Of a stretch of 64,000 bases of DNA, positions 38,735 to 47,858 are shown in pieces. The notes under the pieces are model-generated. The model saw only the letters and a program-made list of their open reading frames with translations, was not told the origin of the DNA and did not search any database. The first letter of the stretch is position 1; every line of letters begins with the position of its first letter. Both the position numbers and the translations under genes were made by a program. Source of the DNA: Magnetovibrio sp. (GTDB lineage Bacteria; Pseudomonadota; Alphaproteobacteria; Rhodospirillales; Magnetovibrionaceae); the NCBI GenBank assembly GCA_026196495.1, contig JAPHSY010000010.1, positions 21,311 through 85,310 of the forward strand, written 5' to 3'.

Positions 38735-39466
38735 CTATCGTTTCTTCTTTTTGCTTTGTTCAAGGTGGACTCGCAGTTCACTTATGCTGGCAATGTGTAT
38801 AGCCTTAGGGGCATTGGTTATGCCGTGTTTGGTAAGGCTCGCCAATAGGCGTGATAGGCTTTCTTTCTTTATTCCCAATTTTTTAGCCAACATTCCTTTG
38901 TCTATTGGAAGATCAAGTGTGTAAGAGCCACTCACATCATCTGGAACGTGTTCCAATATGTATTGAATAATTCTTTGAGACGCGCTGTTCAGCTTTAAAT
39001 TGTCCAATTGAGACGTGAAAATCCTTTCCCACAGTGCCAATGATCCCAAAATTGAAAATGCTGTTTCTGGGGATTGTTCTAATCTTTTGAGAAACAGGGA
39101 TTGGGGGAGGGTGATTAGCCGTGACCCCGCAGCGTATTCAGCCGTTGCCGGATACTTACCTTGTAAGAAGACCGCAGCAACAGCAAAGGTGCGCACGGGT
39201 GTTATCGTTTCAATAAGTACCTGCGAGCCGTCTTCGTGATAGAGAGAGATATTCACCATGCCATCTAAAAGAATGTAGATATTTTCCGCAGGCTCATCGT
39301 GAGTGAACAAAAGGCCTGATTTTCTATATGTCTTGACGACAGCATCTCGGATCAGTTCTGCACGTAAATGTGATGGAACATGGGACAGGAAGGGCACTTG
39401 TTCAAGTTGATCAATATCCGCTTGTGACAGTTCGCTGGTAGTGCTGATTTTTGATTTTTGGGTCAT
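38735..39466 (-). CDS. Crp/Fnr-family transcriptional regulator (copy 1)
   Basis: cNMP-binding-like fold FTHDEPAENIYILLDGMVNISLYHEDGSQVLIETI; HTH LAKKLGIKKESLSRLLASLTKHGI. Confidence 0.9.
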   Translation of the reverse strand: MTQKSKISTTSELSQADIDQLEQVPFLSHVPSHLRAELIRDAVVKTYRKSGLLFTHDEPAENIYILLDGMVNISLYHEDGSQVLIETITPVRTFAVAAVFLQGKYPATAEYAAGSRLITLPQSLFLKRLEQSPETAFSILGSLALWERIFTSQLDNLKLNSASQRIIQYILEHVPDDVSGSYTLDLPIDKGMLAKKLGIKKESLSRLLASLTKHGITNAPKAIHIASISELRVHLEQSKKKKR

Positions 39467-40176
39467 AACGTGCCCTGCGATGTGTCCAAAGCTTCGGCAA
39501 GTTTTTGCGGATCTTCGATCGTGATTTTGCGGCCCTTAACATTGACACCACTGGCTTTTAGTTTTTTGAGGGCACGTGATAAACTTTCTGGAACGATGCC
39601 GAGGTGAGCCGCAAGGTCTTTTTTCTCATAGGGCAAAGTGAACGCCAGGGCATTGTTGTTATTTTTCATGCATTCAAGAAAATGTGCTGCTAAGCGCTGT
39701 TCAGCATTTTGAGCCTTGAGGCTATCGATTTGACCGATTAAACCGTGAATTTTTCGGCTCAGTCCACCCAGCATGGATTGTAGAAGCACCCAATTTGTTT
39801 TCAAAGTGTTTGCCAAGTTTTCAGAGGGGAAGCTCAGGATATGTGATTCGCCGATTGTGCGATAGACGTGTTCGATGTCGCGCATTAGAAAAAGTTCTGG
39901 CAGGCCTATGAAGCTGTTTGTTCCTATGATGTCCACCAACTGTCCATGTTCGTTTGCATCTTTGGTGTATGAGCCGACATGACCTTGGAGGACAAGGTAG
40001 ACGGTGTTGACCGTTTTGACACCTGTGTCCAATTGCGTCCCGGGTGGTAAATAATGCTGCTCAGCAATCTGCAACAAAGCCCGCCGACTGTCTTCAGGAG
40101 CTTCGCTCAGAGACGGCACAAGGCTCAATGCAAAGAGCAAACCCCAATCATCAGCTAAGTCATCTTTTGTCGACAA
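39463..40176 (-). CDS. Crp/Fnr-family transcriptional regulator (copy 2, Dnr/NnrR-like)
   Basis: LPPGTQLDTGVKTVNTVYLVLQGHVGSY; HTH KKDLAAHLGIVPESLSRALKKLKASGV; overlaps copy 1 by 4 bp; divergent from norC. Confidence 0.9.
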   Translation of the reverse strand: MSTKDDLADDWGLLFALSLVPSLSEAPEDSRRALLQIAEQHYLPPGTQLDTGVKTVNTVYLVLQGHVGSYTKDANEHGQLVDIIGTNSFIGLPELFLMRDIEHVYRTIGESHILSFPSENLANTLKTNWVLLQSMLGGLSRKIHGLIGQIDSLKAQNAEQRLAAHFLECMKNNNNALAFTLPYEKKDLAAHLGIVPESLSRALKKLKASGVNVKGRKITIEDPQKLAEALDTSQGTL

Positions 40177-40300
40177 TCGAAGTCTCCTTAAACGCCGAAT
40201 GGTTATTTCGTGCTACGTGCAGATGCTCAAAACAATAAGTATAGGGATGAACGGTGCAGATAGCTAAGTTTGATAATTTTGGTATGCATGTTGCGTAAAG

Positions 40301-40314
40301 TTGACAAATGTTAA
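40301..40314. promoter_or_regulatory. FNR/NNR-type binding site upstream of norC
   Basis: TTGAC-AAAT-GTTAA; the opposite strand reads TTAAC-ATTT-GTCAA, matching the NNR-box pattern; 91 bp before the norC ATG. Confidence 0.6.
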
Positions 40315-40404
40315 AGACCAACTGCCAGCCTCGGACATACGCTTATCCTAAGAATTTGCAATAGCCCATTTCCTTTTTCAGGCGAAACGCAAGGGAAAAT
40401 AAAT

Positions 40405-40857
40405 ATGTCTGAAGGACTTACCAAATCGACCGCAAGAAATATCTTTTTTGGAGGTACGATTTTCTTCTTTGTCATTCTGGTTGCACTGACCGTGCACAGC
40501 TTTGGCTATATCGAAAAGAACTCAACTGATGTTGCCGCTATTACCCCCAGTGTTGCCCAGGGCAAACACGTATGGGAAAGACACTCGTGCATCAATTGCC
40601 ACACCCTGTTGGGTGAGGGTGCCTACTACGCCCCAGAACTGGGCAACGTGTGGGCTCGCTACGGTGGTTATGAGGATGCCGAAGGTGCCCGTGATGGCAT
40701 CAAAGGTTGGATCGCTAACCAACCGACAGGGATTGAAGGGCGTCGCCAGATGCCTCATTTCGATATCAACGAACAAGAACTCGATGCACTCGTCGACTTT
40801 TTCCGTTGGGTCAACACCATCAAGACCCAAAACTGGCCCCCAAATGAAGCCGGTTGA
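40405..40857 (+). CDS. norC: Nitric oxide reductase subunit C (cytochrome c)
   Basis: HVWERHSCINCHTLLGEGAYYAPELGNVW heme-c motif; followed by norB. Confidence 0.97.
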   Translation: MSEGLTKSTARNIFFGGTIFFFVILVALTVHSFGYIEKNSTDVAAITPSVAQGKHVWERHSCINCHTLLGEGAYYAPELGNVWARYGGYEDAEGARDGIKGWIANQPTGIEGRRQMPHFDINEQELDALVDFFRWVNTIKTQNWPPNEAG

Positions 40858-40885
40858 TTGAGCCAGGCACGAGGAGAAATCTATT

Positions 40886-42232
40886 ATGAAATATGAAACT
40901 CAAAAACTGGCTTATCCGTATTTCCTTGCGGCTATGGGCCTATTTGCGGCACAGGTCCTTGGTGGAATGTTGGCTGGTACAGTCTACATCTTTCCCAACC
41001 TGTTGTCGGAAACGGTACCGTTCCACATCATTCGTATGATCCACACCAATGCGCTTATCGTGTGGTTGTTGTTCGGTTTTTTTGGGGCGGCTTACTATCT
41101 GATTCCAGAAGAAACAGAAACAGAAATTCATAGCCCGTTTATTGCCAAGTTGCAGTTCTGGCTATTCCTAATTGGTGCGGCGGCGGCCGTGGTTGGTTAC
41201 CTGTTCGGTATCCACGAAGGCCGTGAATTCCTTGAACAACCCCTCCCAATCAAGGTTGCCATTGTCGTCGTCGCACTGATGTTCCTCTACAACATCACCA
41301 TGACCATGTTGAAGGGCCGTAAAACTGCGGTGTCTTTGATCCTGACCATGGGCTTGTGGGGGCTGGCACTGTTCTTCCTGTTTGCCTTTTACAATCCTGA
41401 TAACCTTGCCCTGGACAAAATGTTCTGGTGGTACGTGGTCCATCTTTGGGTTGAAGGCGTGTGGGAATTGATCATGGCTGCGATCCTATCGTTCCTGTTG
41501 ATTAAGATGACCGGTGTTGACCGTGAAGTGGTTGAAAAATGGCTTTACGTGATTGTCTCCATGACCTTGTTTACGGGGCTATTGGGTACTGGCCACCACT
41601 ACTATTGGATTGGTACACCAGGTTACTGGCAATGGATCGGCTCGATCTTCTCGACCTTAGAAGTCTTACCGTTCTTCGCCATCGTCGTGTTCGCGTTCAT
41701 GATTGTTCGCAAAGGAGGTCGTGATCATCCCAACCAAGCTGCAATGCTGTGGACTTTGGGCTGTGCTGTGCTGGCGTTCTTTGGTGCTGGTGTGTGGGGC
41801 TTCTTGCACACGTTGGCCCCAATTAACTATCTAACACACGGTACGCAGTTAACCGCTGCGCATGGTCACTTAGCGTTCTATGGTGCCTATGTGATGGTGA
41901 ATTTGGCAATTATCACTTACGCCATGCCCCATCTCAGAGGTATGCAACCTTATAACCAAGTGCTCAACATGTGGAGCTTCTGGATCATGTCCAGTGGCAT
42001 GGTGTTCATGACCTTGAGCCTAACCGCAGCAGGCATTTTGCAGACACACCTGCAACGTGTCATGGCTATGGGCTTTATGGATGTGATGGATGAAATTGAT
42101 TTCTTTTTCATCCTGCGCGGTCTGTCTGGATTGGTTGTCGTGATTGGTGTGGTGTTGTTTATTTACGCAACACTCAGCACTGAAAAAGCTCAAGTTAAGG
42201 CTAAAAATATGACTCCCCAAGCGGCGGAATAG
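40886..42232 (+). CDS. norB: Nitric oxide reductase subunit B
   Basis: Heme-copper-oxidase-like, IRMIHTNALIVWLLFGFFGAAYYLIPEE, WVEGVWELIMAAI, GTGHHYYWIGTPGYWQWIGSIFS. Confidence 0.98.
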   Translation: MKYETQKLAYPYFLAAMGLFAAQVLGGMLAGTVYIFPNLLSETVPFHIIRMIHTNALIVWLLFGFFGAAYYLIPEETETEIHSPFIAKLQFWLFLIGAAAAVVGYLFGIHEGREFLEQPLPIKVAIVVVALMFLYNITMTMLKGRKTAVSLILTMGLWGLALFFLFAFYNPDNLALDKMFWWYVVHLWVEGVWELIMAAILSFLLIKMTGVDREVVEKWLYVIVSMTLFTGLLGTGHHYYWIGTPGYWQWIGSIFSTLEVLPFFAIVVFAFMIVRKGGRDHPNQAAMLWTLGCAVLAFFGAGVWGFLHTLAPINYLTHGTQLTAAHGHLAFYGAYVMVNLAIITYAMPHLRGMQPYNQVLNMWSFWIMSSGMVFMTLSLTAAGILQTHLQRVMAMGFMDVMDEIDFFFILRGLSGLVVVIGVVLFIYATLSTEKAQVKAKNMTPQAAE

Positions 42233-42270
42233 CGTCGCTCAATAAAAACGAAGCTGAAGACTAACTAAAC

Positions 42271-42311
42271 GGGGGGATATCCATTTGGACATAGGATATC
42301 TCCCCTTTTTT
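42271..42311 (+). terminator. Hairpin terminator/attenuator between norB and norQ
   Basis: ggggggatatcc (42271-42282) / ggatatctcccc (42294-42305), 12 bp with one G-U, followed by tttttt. Confidence 0.85.
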
Positions 42312-42335
42312 CTTTCGCATTAGGTGCTTTTTCTC

Positions 42336-43127
42336 ATGAACAAAATAGATTCTCGTATTCCATTTTATCTCCCAGTTGCAAATGAGTGTGAGCTTTTTGA
42401 ACACGCCTATAAAAACCATTTGCCGCTTATGCTGAAGGGGCCGACAGGGTGTGGAAAAACGCGTTTCGTTGCACATATGACGGCACGTTTAGGTTTGGAT
42501 TTACACACGGTTTCCTGTCATGACGATTTAACGGCTGCAGATCTAACGGGGCGTTATTTGCTGAAAGGTGGAGACACCCAATGGGTTGATGGCCCGTTGA
42601 CCCACGCTGTTCGTAAAGGTGGGGCGTGTTACCTTGATGAAGTGGTTGAAGCCCGAAAAGATGTCACTGTTGTGTTGCACCCGTTAACCGATGATCGACG
42701 TATTTTGCCATTGGAACGCACAGGTGAAACGCTGATCGCACCCGACAATTTCATGCTGATCGTTTCTTACAATCCTGGCTACCAGAATATACTCAAAAGT
42801 CTTAAGCCCAGTACGCGTCAAAGATTTATCGGTATCAATTTCGATTACCCAACACCAGACATTGAAGTGGATATTGTGCACAAAGAATCCGGTCTTGAGG
42901 CAGAGCGCTGTGTGCCTCTGGTCAATTTGGCATCCCGAATTCGTTCTGTGACTGAACAGGATTTAGAAGAAGGTGCCTCAACGCGCCTGTTGGTTTACTG
43001 CGCCACTTTGATCACATCAGGTATGTCGGCCCTGGATGCCGCCCGCGCGGCGTTGATCGAACCTCTCAGTGATGATGATGATGTCAAAGCTGGCCTAGAG
43101 GAAGTGGTTCGCGCTACATTTGGATAA
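42336..43127 (+). CDS. norQ: NorQ/CbbQ-type MoxR AAA+ ATPase
   Basis: LMLKGPTGCGKTRFVAHMTARL, LDEVVEARKDVTVVLHPLTDDRR, VSYNPGYQNILKSLKPSTRQRFI. Confidence 0.95.
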   Translation: MNKIDSRIPFYLPVANECELFEHAYKNHLPLMLKGPTGCGKTRFVAHMTARLGLDLHTVSCHDDLTAADLTGRYLLKGGDTQWVDGPLTHAVRKGGACYLDEVVEARKDVTVVLHPLTDDRRILPLERTGETLIAPDNFMLIVSYNPGYQNILKSLKPSTRQRFIGINFDYPTPDIEVDIVHKESGLEAERCVPLVNLASRIRSVTEQDLEEGASTRLLVYCATLITSGMSALDAARAALIEPLSDDDDVKAGLEEVVRATFG

Positions 43128-43138
43128 GGTGAAATGTC

Positions 43139-45088
43139 GTGGGATTGGCTGAGATATTCGAGCCAGAAGAACTGGTCGGAAAATTTTGGGATCGCTTGAT
43201 CGGTGGGCAAACCAGCTACACCCGGTATCCTGAAGCTGCTGTATGTCTTGAAGATGTACGCACAATGTTATCTGTGTTCTTCCATGGTATTGGTGGTGAT
43301 GGCGGGGTTCAAATTGCAGGGGCCGTCGCACGAGAACGCAAACACCGATTAAGCCTGATCATGAAGCTGGGTGTTGATCAGGAAAAACTGGAAACTGCCG
43401 AACGTGATGCAGAATCTTTAATCTTGCCCAATGTCATCGATTTATTTGAAGATAAGGCCCTCAATCGTCAACTCTACATTTGGTTGGCGGCCTACTTGGC
43501 AATGGCGAAAAGTCCGCCTGAGATCAGTGTCCTACAAGACCCCCTACAACGCGATTTATTGTTACTGCGCACATATGGTGCATGCAGTGGCGATGTATTG
43601 GTACAGTTGCCGGGCTTGCTGCCTGTATATGATCAGTTATCTACCCACTTACGCCAATCACGTCCTCAACTTCGTAAGCCAAAAATTGAACAAGATGTTG
43701 AAAGTATTGTTCAGTCATTGTTGGGGGGGGCGAAGCCCTTGGACTGCCCTATGTGGAATTGGGTCTCCAGTGGGAAACATAACCTCAAGGATTTTGAAGC
43801 ACCCGTAGGCTACAAACCATTTCTTCAGGTGCCACTCTGGGGAGATGTTATAGACAGGGGGCTTCTCTCAGACACTGGGGGGAATCTGGATGATACTTAT
43901 GAAGATAACGATGACAGCCAAAATGCTCAAGACTTACGGGATGGTCGAAAGTTCAAAGCTGAACGCCAAGATAACGATCAAGCCGAACGCGAAGATCCAT
44001 TGGCATTCAATCGTTTTGAACACATTTTGGCCATGGCGGAAATGGTCAATGTTAACCGTCCCATCGACGATGATGAAGACCAAGACCCCATGCGGGCAGC
44101 TGAGGATTTAGATCACATCACCTTGTCAAAGAATGACAAGAAGACGGCCTCAAAAATTCGTCTAGATTTGGACTTGCCTGCAAATGCGGTGGATACCACA
44201 CAACTGTTTGCAGAGAAGACTTTCCCCGAATGGGATTATCGCAAGAAGCATTACCATCCGAACCATTGCGTCGTCTATCCGGGCCTAGCTGATGAAGAAG
44301 GAGAGGATTGGTGTCCCGATAATGAAAGTCGTAAGCGCATTCGCAAAGTGCGCCGTCAGTTTGAAGCACTGCGGCCCAAACGTGAACGCATCCCGCGACA
44401 ATTTGATGGTCGTGAATTGGATGTAGATGCCTTAATTCGGTCGCGTTGTGATTTGATAGCCAGTGGCGATGCCAGTGACCGTATTTATGAAGCATTCCGC
44501 AATGAAAACCGCGATTTGGCCGCCATGATTTTGGTGGATGTTTCATTGTCCACGGATGCCTGGATGGAAGGTCGGCGCGTTTTGGATGTCGAGAAAGAAG
44601 CACTCACCACACTAACGCATGGTTTATCAGCCAGCGGTGATGATCATGCAATTTATACATTCACGTCGCGCAAACGCACCATGGTATCAGTCAACAAGGT
44701 CAAAGGCTTTGATGAATGTCTGTCCCCAACGATTGATCGCCGCATTGCGGCCCTGAAACCTGGATACTATACCCGCATGGGGGCGGCAATCCGTTATGCG
44801 ACAGAACAGTTAAACGAACGTCCCAATCGACATCGTTTGTTGTTGTTGATCAGTGATGGCAAGCCGAACGATTTAGATCATTACGATGGTCGATATGGCA
44901 TTGAAGACAGCCGCATGGCGATACGCGAAGCACGAAAGTCAGGAGCCGCAGTTTTTGGCGTTACTGTCGATGCAGAAGCACGTGATTACTTCCCCTATAT
45001 GTTTGGTCGTGGGGGGTGCGCCATCATCCCCCATATTGATCGGCTCAGTTCAGCATTACCCACAATCTACCAGCATTTGGTGGGTTGA
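43139..45088 (+). CDS. norD: NorD-type von Willebrand factor A protein
   Basis: MILVDVSLSTDAWMEGRRVLDVEKEAL (MIDAS), HRLLLLISDGKPNDLDHYDGRYGIEDSRMA. Confidence 0.95.
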   Translation: MGLAEIFEPEELVGKFWDRLIGGQTSYTRYPEAAVCLEDVRTMLSVFFHGIGGDGGVQIAGAVARERKHRLSLIMKLGVDQEKLETAERDAESLILPNVIDLFEDKALNRQLYIWLAAYLAMAKSPPEISVLQDPLQRDLLLLRTYGACSGDVLVQLPGLLPVYDQLSTHLRQSRPQLRKPKIEQDVESIVQSLLGGAKPLDCPMWNWVSSGKHNLKDFEAPVGYKPFLQVPLWGDVIDRGLLSDTGGNLDDTYEDNDDSQNAQDLRDGRKFKAERQDNDQAEREDPLAFNRFEHILAMAEMVNVNRPIDDDEDQDPMRAAEDLDHITLSKNDKKTASKIRLDLDLPANAVDTTQLFAEKTFPEWDYRKKHYHPNHCVVYPGLADEEGEDWCPDNESRKRIRKVRRQFEALRPKRERIPRQFDGRELDVDALIRSRCDLIASGDASDRIYEAFRNENRDLAAMILVDVSLSTDAWMEGRRVLDVEKEALTTLTHGLSASGDDHAIYTFTSRKRTMVSVNKVKGFDECLSPTIDRRIAALKPGYYTRMGAAIRYATEQLNERPNRHRLLLLISDGKPNDLDHYDGRYGIEDSRMAIREARKSGAAVFGVTVDAEARDYFPYMFGRGGCAIIPHIDRLSSALPTIYQHLVG

Positions 45089-45089
45089 T

Positions 45090-45677
45090 ATGGACGCAAC
45101 CACACCAAAGCAAGACATCAATAGCTCTGAAGGTGGATGGGGGCCGTTGTCCAGTTTGCCGGGCAATCCCATTATGTGGGTCTTGATTTGGAGTGAGCTC
45201 CTTGTCTTTGGTGCGGGCCTAGCTGCATTTGCTGTTGCGCATGCATTGGATGTGCAAACGTTTAATGAATCGCAAGCGGAACTCGACCGTTTTCTGGGGG
45301 CAGTGAATACGATGGTTCTGTTGACCAGTGGATTGTGTGCTGCCCTTGCGGTGCGTGTTCGATCAGATGGGAAAAGCACACAATCTCGGTGGTGGATGAT
45401 CGCAGCAATCTTAATTGGGTCCATTTTTCTGTATGTCAAAGTTATTGAATACGGTGACAAGCTGGATGCCGGCTTCGACATCGAAACCAATACATTCTTC
45501 ACGCTCTATTATCTGATTACGGGCTTTCACTTTATGCATGTGATTATGGGGCTGATCATTTTGGCCATCGTGACGTGGAAGAACAGTCTTGAAAATCTTG
45601 AAACTGGTGCAGCCTTTTGGCACATGGTCGATTTGATTTGGGTGCTCGTGTTCCCGGTTATCTATTTGGTGAGATAA
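45090..45677 (+). CDS. norE: NorE-like cytochrome c oxidase subunit III family protein
   Basis: From MDATTPKQD; NPIMWVLIWSELLVFGAGLAAF...TGFHFMHVIMGLIILAIV...FWHMVDLIWVLVFPVIYL. Confidence 0.92.
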   Translation: MDATTPKQDINSSEGGWGPLSSLPGNPIMWVLIWSELLVFGAGLAAFAVAHALDVQTFNESQAELDRFLGAVNTMVLLTSGLCAALAVRVRSDGKSTQSRWWMIAAILIGSIFLYVKVIEYGDKLDAGFDIETNTFFTLYYLITGFHFMHVIMGLIILAIVTWKNSLENLETGAAFWHMVDLIWVLVFPVIYLVR

Positions 45678-45680
45678 GAA

Positions 45681-45962
45681 ATGCATATGAAGCTCCCGTC
45701 AACGCGAACATTGTATTTTGTTTGGGCCATATTAATGGCTTCAACCATTGGCCTCATGGGGGCAGGGCGTGTCGATGTGAATATTGACTTAGGCCCCGCA
45801 TGGGTAACGGTGTTGTTGGTTCTGGCTGGCGTTAAGTCGTCTTTGATTTTGTGGTTTTATCTCAATCTTGGGCAAAGTTCACCAGGGTGGAAAAAGGGCT
45901 TTATCGGTTTTCTCTGTGCTATTTTAGTCTTCGTATGGGGCGTTTCTTTCGTTAGCACCTAA
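45681..45962 (+). CDS. NorF-like / cytochrome c oxidase subunit IV family small membrane protein
   Basis: 93 aa, three TMs; directly after norE. Confidence 0.75.
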   Translation: MHMKLPSTRTLYFVWAILMASTIGLMGAGRVDVNIDLGPAWVTVLLVLAGVKSSLILWFYLNLGQSSPGWKKGFIGFLCAILVFVWGVSFVST

Positions 45963-45983
45963 TTTTGATGATGGATATGTACG

Positions 45984-46148
45984 ATGGATAACAATCTTGA
46001 TTCGTTGATTGCCTTGTTGATCGCAAGTTTCGCAATTGGGGTTATGATCGTGATGCTCTACCGCAATGGGGCCATGCCTTTAAAAGGTCTAGTTGTGGTG
46101 AGCACTTTTTTGGTCGTGATCACCACGGTGTTGGCAACGACACTGTGA
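45984..46148 (+). CDS. 54 aa two-TM small membrane protein (absent from the ORF track)
   Basis: Manual translation MDNNLDSLIALLIASFAIGVMIVMLYRNGAMPLKGLVVVSTFLVVITTVLATTL*, 21 bp after the norF-like stop. Confidence 0.6.
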   Translation: MDNNLDSLIALLIASFAIGVMIVMLYRNGAMPLKGLVVVSTFLVVITTVLATTL

Positions 46149-46233
46149 TTGTTGGTGTTTGTTGACCATATCCCCGACAATACGGCTTATAAATTGCTTG
46201 ACCCTTCTATGCTTCGTACCTAAATCTGCACAC

Positions 46234-46578
46234 ATGTGTAATGCTCTTAGTCCCGAAAAAGCTGTGATTTGGTCTGTTTTGCAAGGTTTGTCGGCAGACG
46301 AATTAGAAAGCAAATATTTCCGCCACCCCATATACCGTTCGTGGTTTGATGCTGCGATCAATCTACAGCGATCTGGCCAGCCCTTGGATTATGTGAACAT
46401 TGAACGTGTGCTGAATGCACAGGGGCATTGCCAAAGTGATGCCAATCAGCGTTCTCTCAAACGTTTGTTGCGTATAACACCGCCACCACGAATTCGCGAA
46501 AATGCTCATGTTTTCATACAGTCCTTGGTTGATATTCACCATGGTCGCCGTGTTCACATTGAAAGCCTAATCAACTAA
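46234..46578 (+). CDS. Small protein resembling a lone DnaB N-terminal-like helical domain
   Basis: PEKAVIWSVLQGLSADELESKYFRHPIYRSWFDAAINLQRSGQPLDYVNIERVLNAQG. Confidence 0.5.
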   Translation: MCNALSPEKAVIWSVLQGLSADELESKYFRHPIYRSWFDAAINLQRSGQPLDYVNIERVLNAQGHCQSDANQRSLKRLLRITPPPRIRENAHVFIQSLVDIHHGRRVHIESLIN

Positions 46579-46622
46579 CATGTCTTGTGCATACGGCTTG
46601 ACGAATTGGGGGCACAAGATTG

Positions 46623-46802
46623 ATGGCTGACAATATTAAATGCCCGGAGTGTGGAGAGACATTTACGTGTGATCCTGACGGGGATTGCTGGTGTAAAACG
46701 TATCCAGTTATTGAAATTCCCGATAATCTTAAAAGTGAGCGTTGTTTGTGCCGTTGCGTTCTGAACAAATTGCGCCAAGAGCAAGCTACAGAAGATAACT
46801 AG
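46623..46802 (+). CDS. Cysteine-rich CWC-family small protein
   Basis: IKCPECGETFTCDPDGDCWCKTYPVIEIPDNLKSERCLCRCVL. Confidence 0.8.
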   Translation: MADNIKCPECGETFTCDPDGDCWCKTYPVIEIPDNLKSERCLCRCVLNKLRQEQATEDN

Positions 46803-46848
46803 TTTGTGAACTGAGATAATGCCTTCATACAACAATTGAGTTATTTGG

Positions 46849-47256
46849 TTATGGGCTTTGTGTGGCAAAGGCGATGCGTTTAATTCCGCTTTGTTTGGCC
46901 ATGGATAGAACCTCTGCGATGCGTTGGTAAGGCACGGCCCCATCACCGCCCAATTTTAAAACACGATCTGAATCTTCATGATGAATGGCTTTCAGCCTTG
47001 CTGGCACGGCGATGTCGTCAATGGCTTCACCATCCAACATTAAGGTGCCGTCGGCCATCACTTCCAAGGTCGTGACTTCGGGCTCTGTCATGTTTTCCGC
47101 TTGGGCTTTGGGCAGATCGACGCGTAAGGCCTGCGCCATCAATGGTGCCGCGACAATGAAGATCACCAACAAGACCAACATCACATCGACCAAGGGTGTG
47201 ACGTTGATCTCACTCATGGGCTGTTCGGGATCACCCCCGGAAATACCGCCTGCCAT
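46849..47256 (-). CDS. exbD: Biopolymer transport protein ExbD
   Basis: MSEINVTPLVDVMLVLLVIFIVAAPLM; DGDGAVPYQRIAEVLSMAKQSGI-type C-terminus. Confidence 0.95.
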   Translation of the reverse strand: MAGGISGGDPEQPMSEINVTPLVDVMLVLLVIFIVAAPLMAQALRVDLPKAQAENMTEPEVTTLEVMADGTLMLDGEAIDDIAVPARLKAIHHEDSDRVLKLGGDGAVPYQRIAEVLSMAKQSGIKRIAFATQSP

Positions 47257-47259
47257 GGC

Positions 47260-47844
47260 TTAGGCCCCCCGTGCTTGTGCTGTGAGGATGCGTACAGTGT
47301 TGCCTTCAACAGCCCCAAAAAGACGTCTCAATTGGCGCAGCAACAGGTTATAGCCCACCACGGCTGGAATGGCGGTGAATAGCCCCGCCGCAGTTGCCAC
47401 CAGGGCCTCAGCCACGGGACCGGCGACCAAGTCCATGCTTAGGGCTTCTGCACCACTGAGACCTTGCAAGGCGTGCATGATGCCCCACACAGTGCCAAAT
47501 AGCCCAATAAATGGGGACGTGTTGCCGATGGTTGCCAACGGTGTCAGGCCGCCTTCCATATGCATGCGGCTTTCGCGCACCATCACACCCGCCATGGTCT
47601 CTTGATCTTGTTGGGGAATGTCTTGGATGCCTGCTAGGACATAAGCCGAAGGTATGCCAATTTTTGGGATGCCTTGCCCCTTAAAGGCCAGCTCGCCGCG
47701 GTAAGCCGCTGCTAATTGCCAAGCTTTGTAGACCATAATGGTCCAACTGATGACGGACAGGGCTACCAAGATAATAAATACCCCGCGAACGATCCAATCG
47801 GCGTCCGACCACCATGACAACAATTCCATATTTGATATTTCCAT
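47260..47844 (-). CDS. exbB: Biopolymer transport protein ExbB (MotA/TolQ/ExbB)
   Basis: LATIGNTSPFIGLFGTVWGIMHALQGLS...LVATAAGLFTAIPAVVGYNLL. Confidence 0.95.
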   Translation of the reverse strand: MEISNMELLSWWSDADWIVRGVFIILVALSVISWTIMVYKAWQLAAAYRGELAFKGQGIPKIGIPSAYVLAGIQDIPQQDQETMAGVMVRESRMHMEGGLTPLATIGNTSPFIGLFGTVWGIMHALQGLSGAEALSMDLVAGPVAEALVATAAGLFTAIPAVVGYNLLLRQLRRLFGAVEGNTVRILTAQARGA

Positions 47845-47858
47845 GGGGGGCTCCTTTA

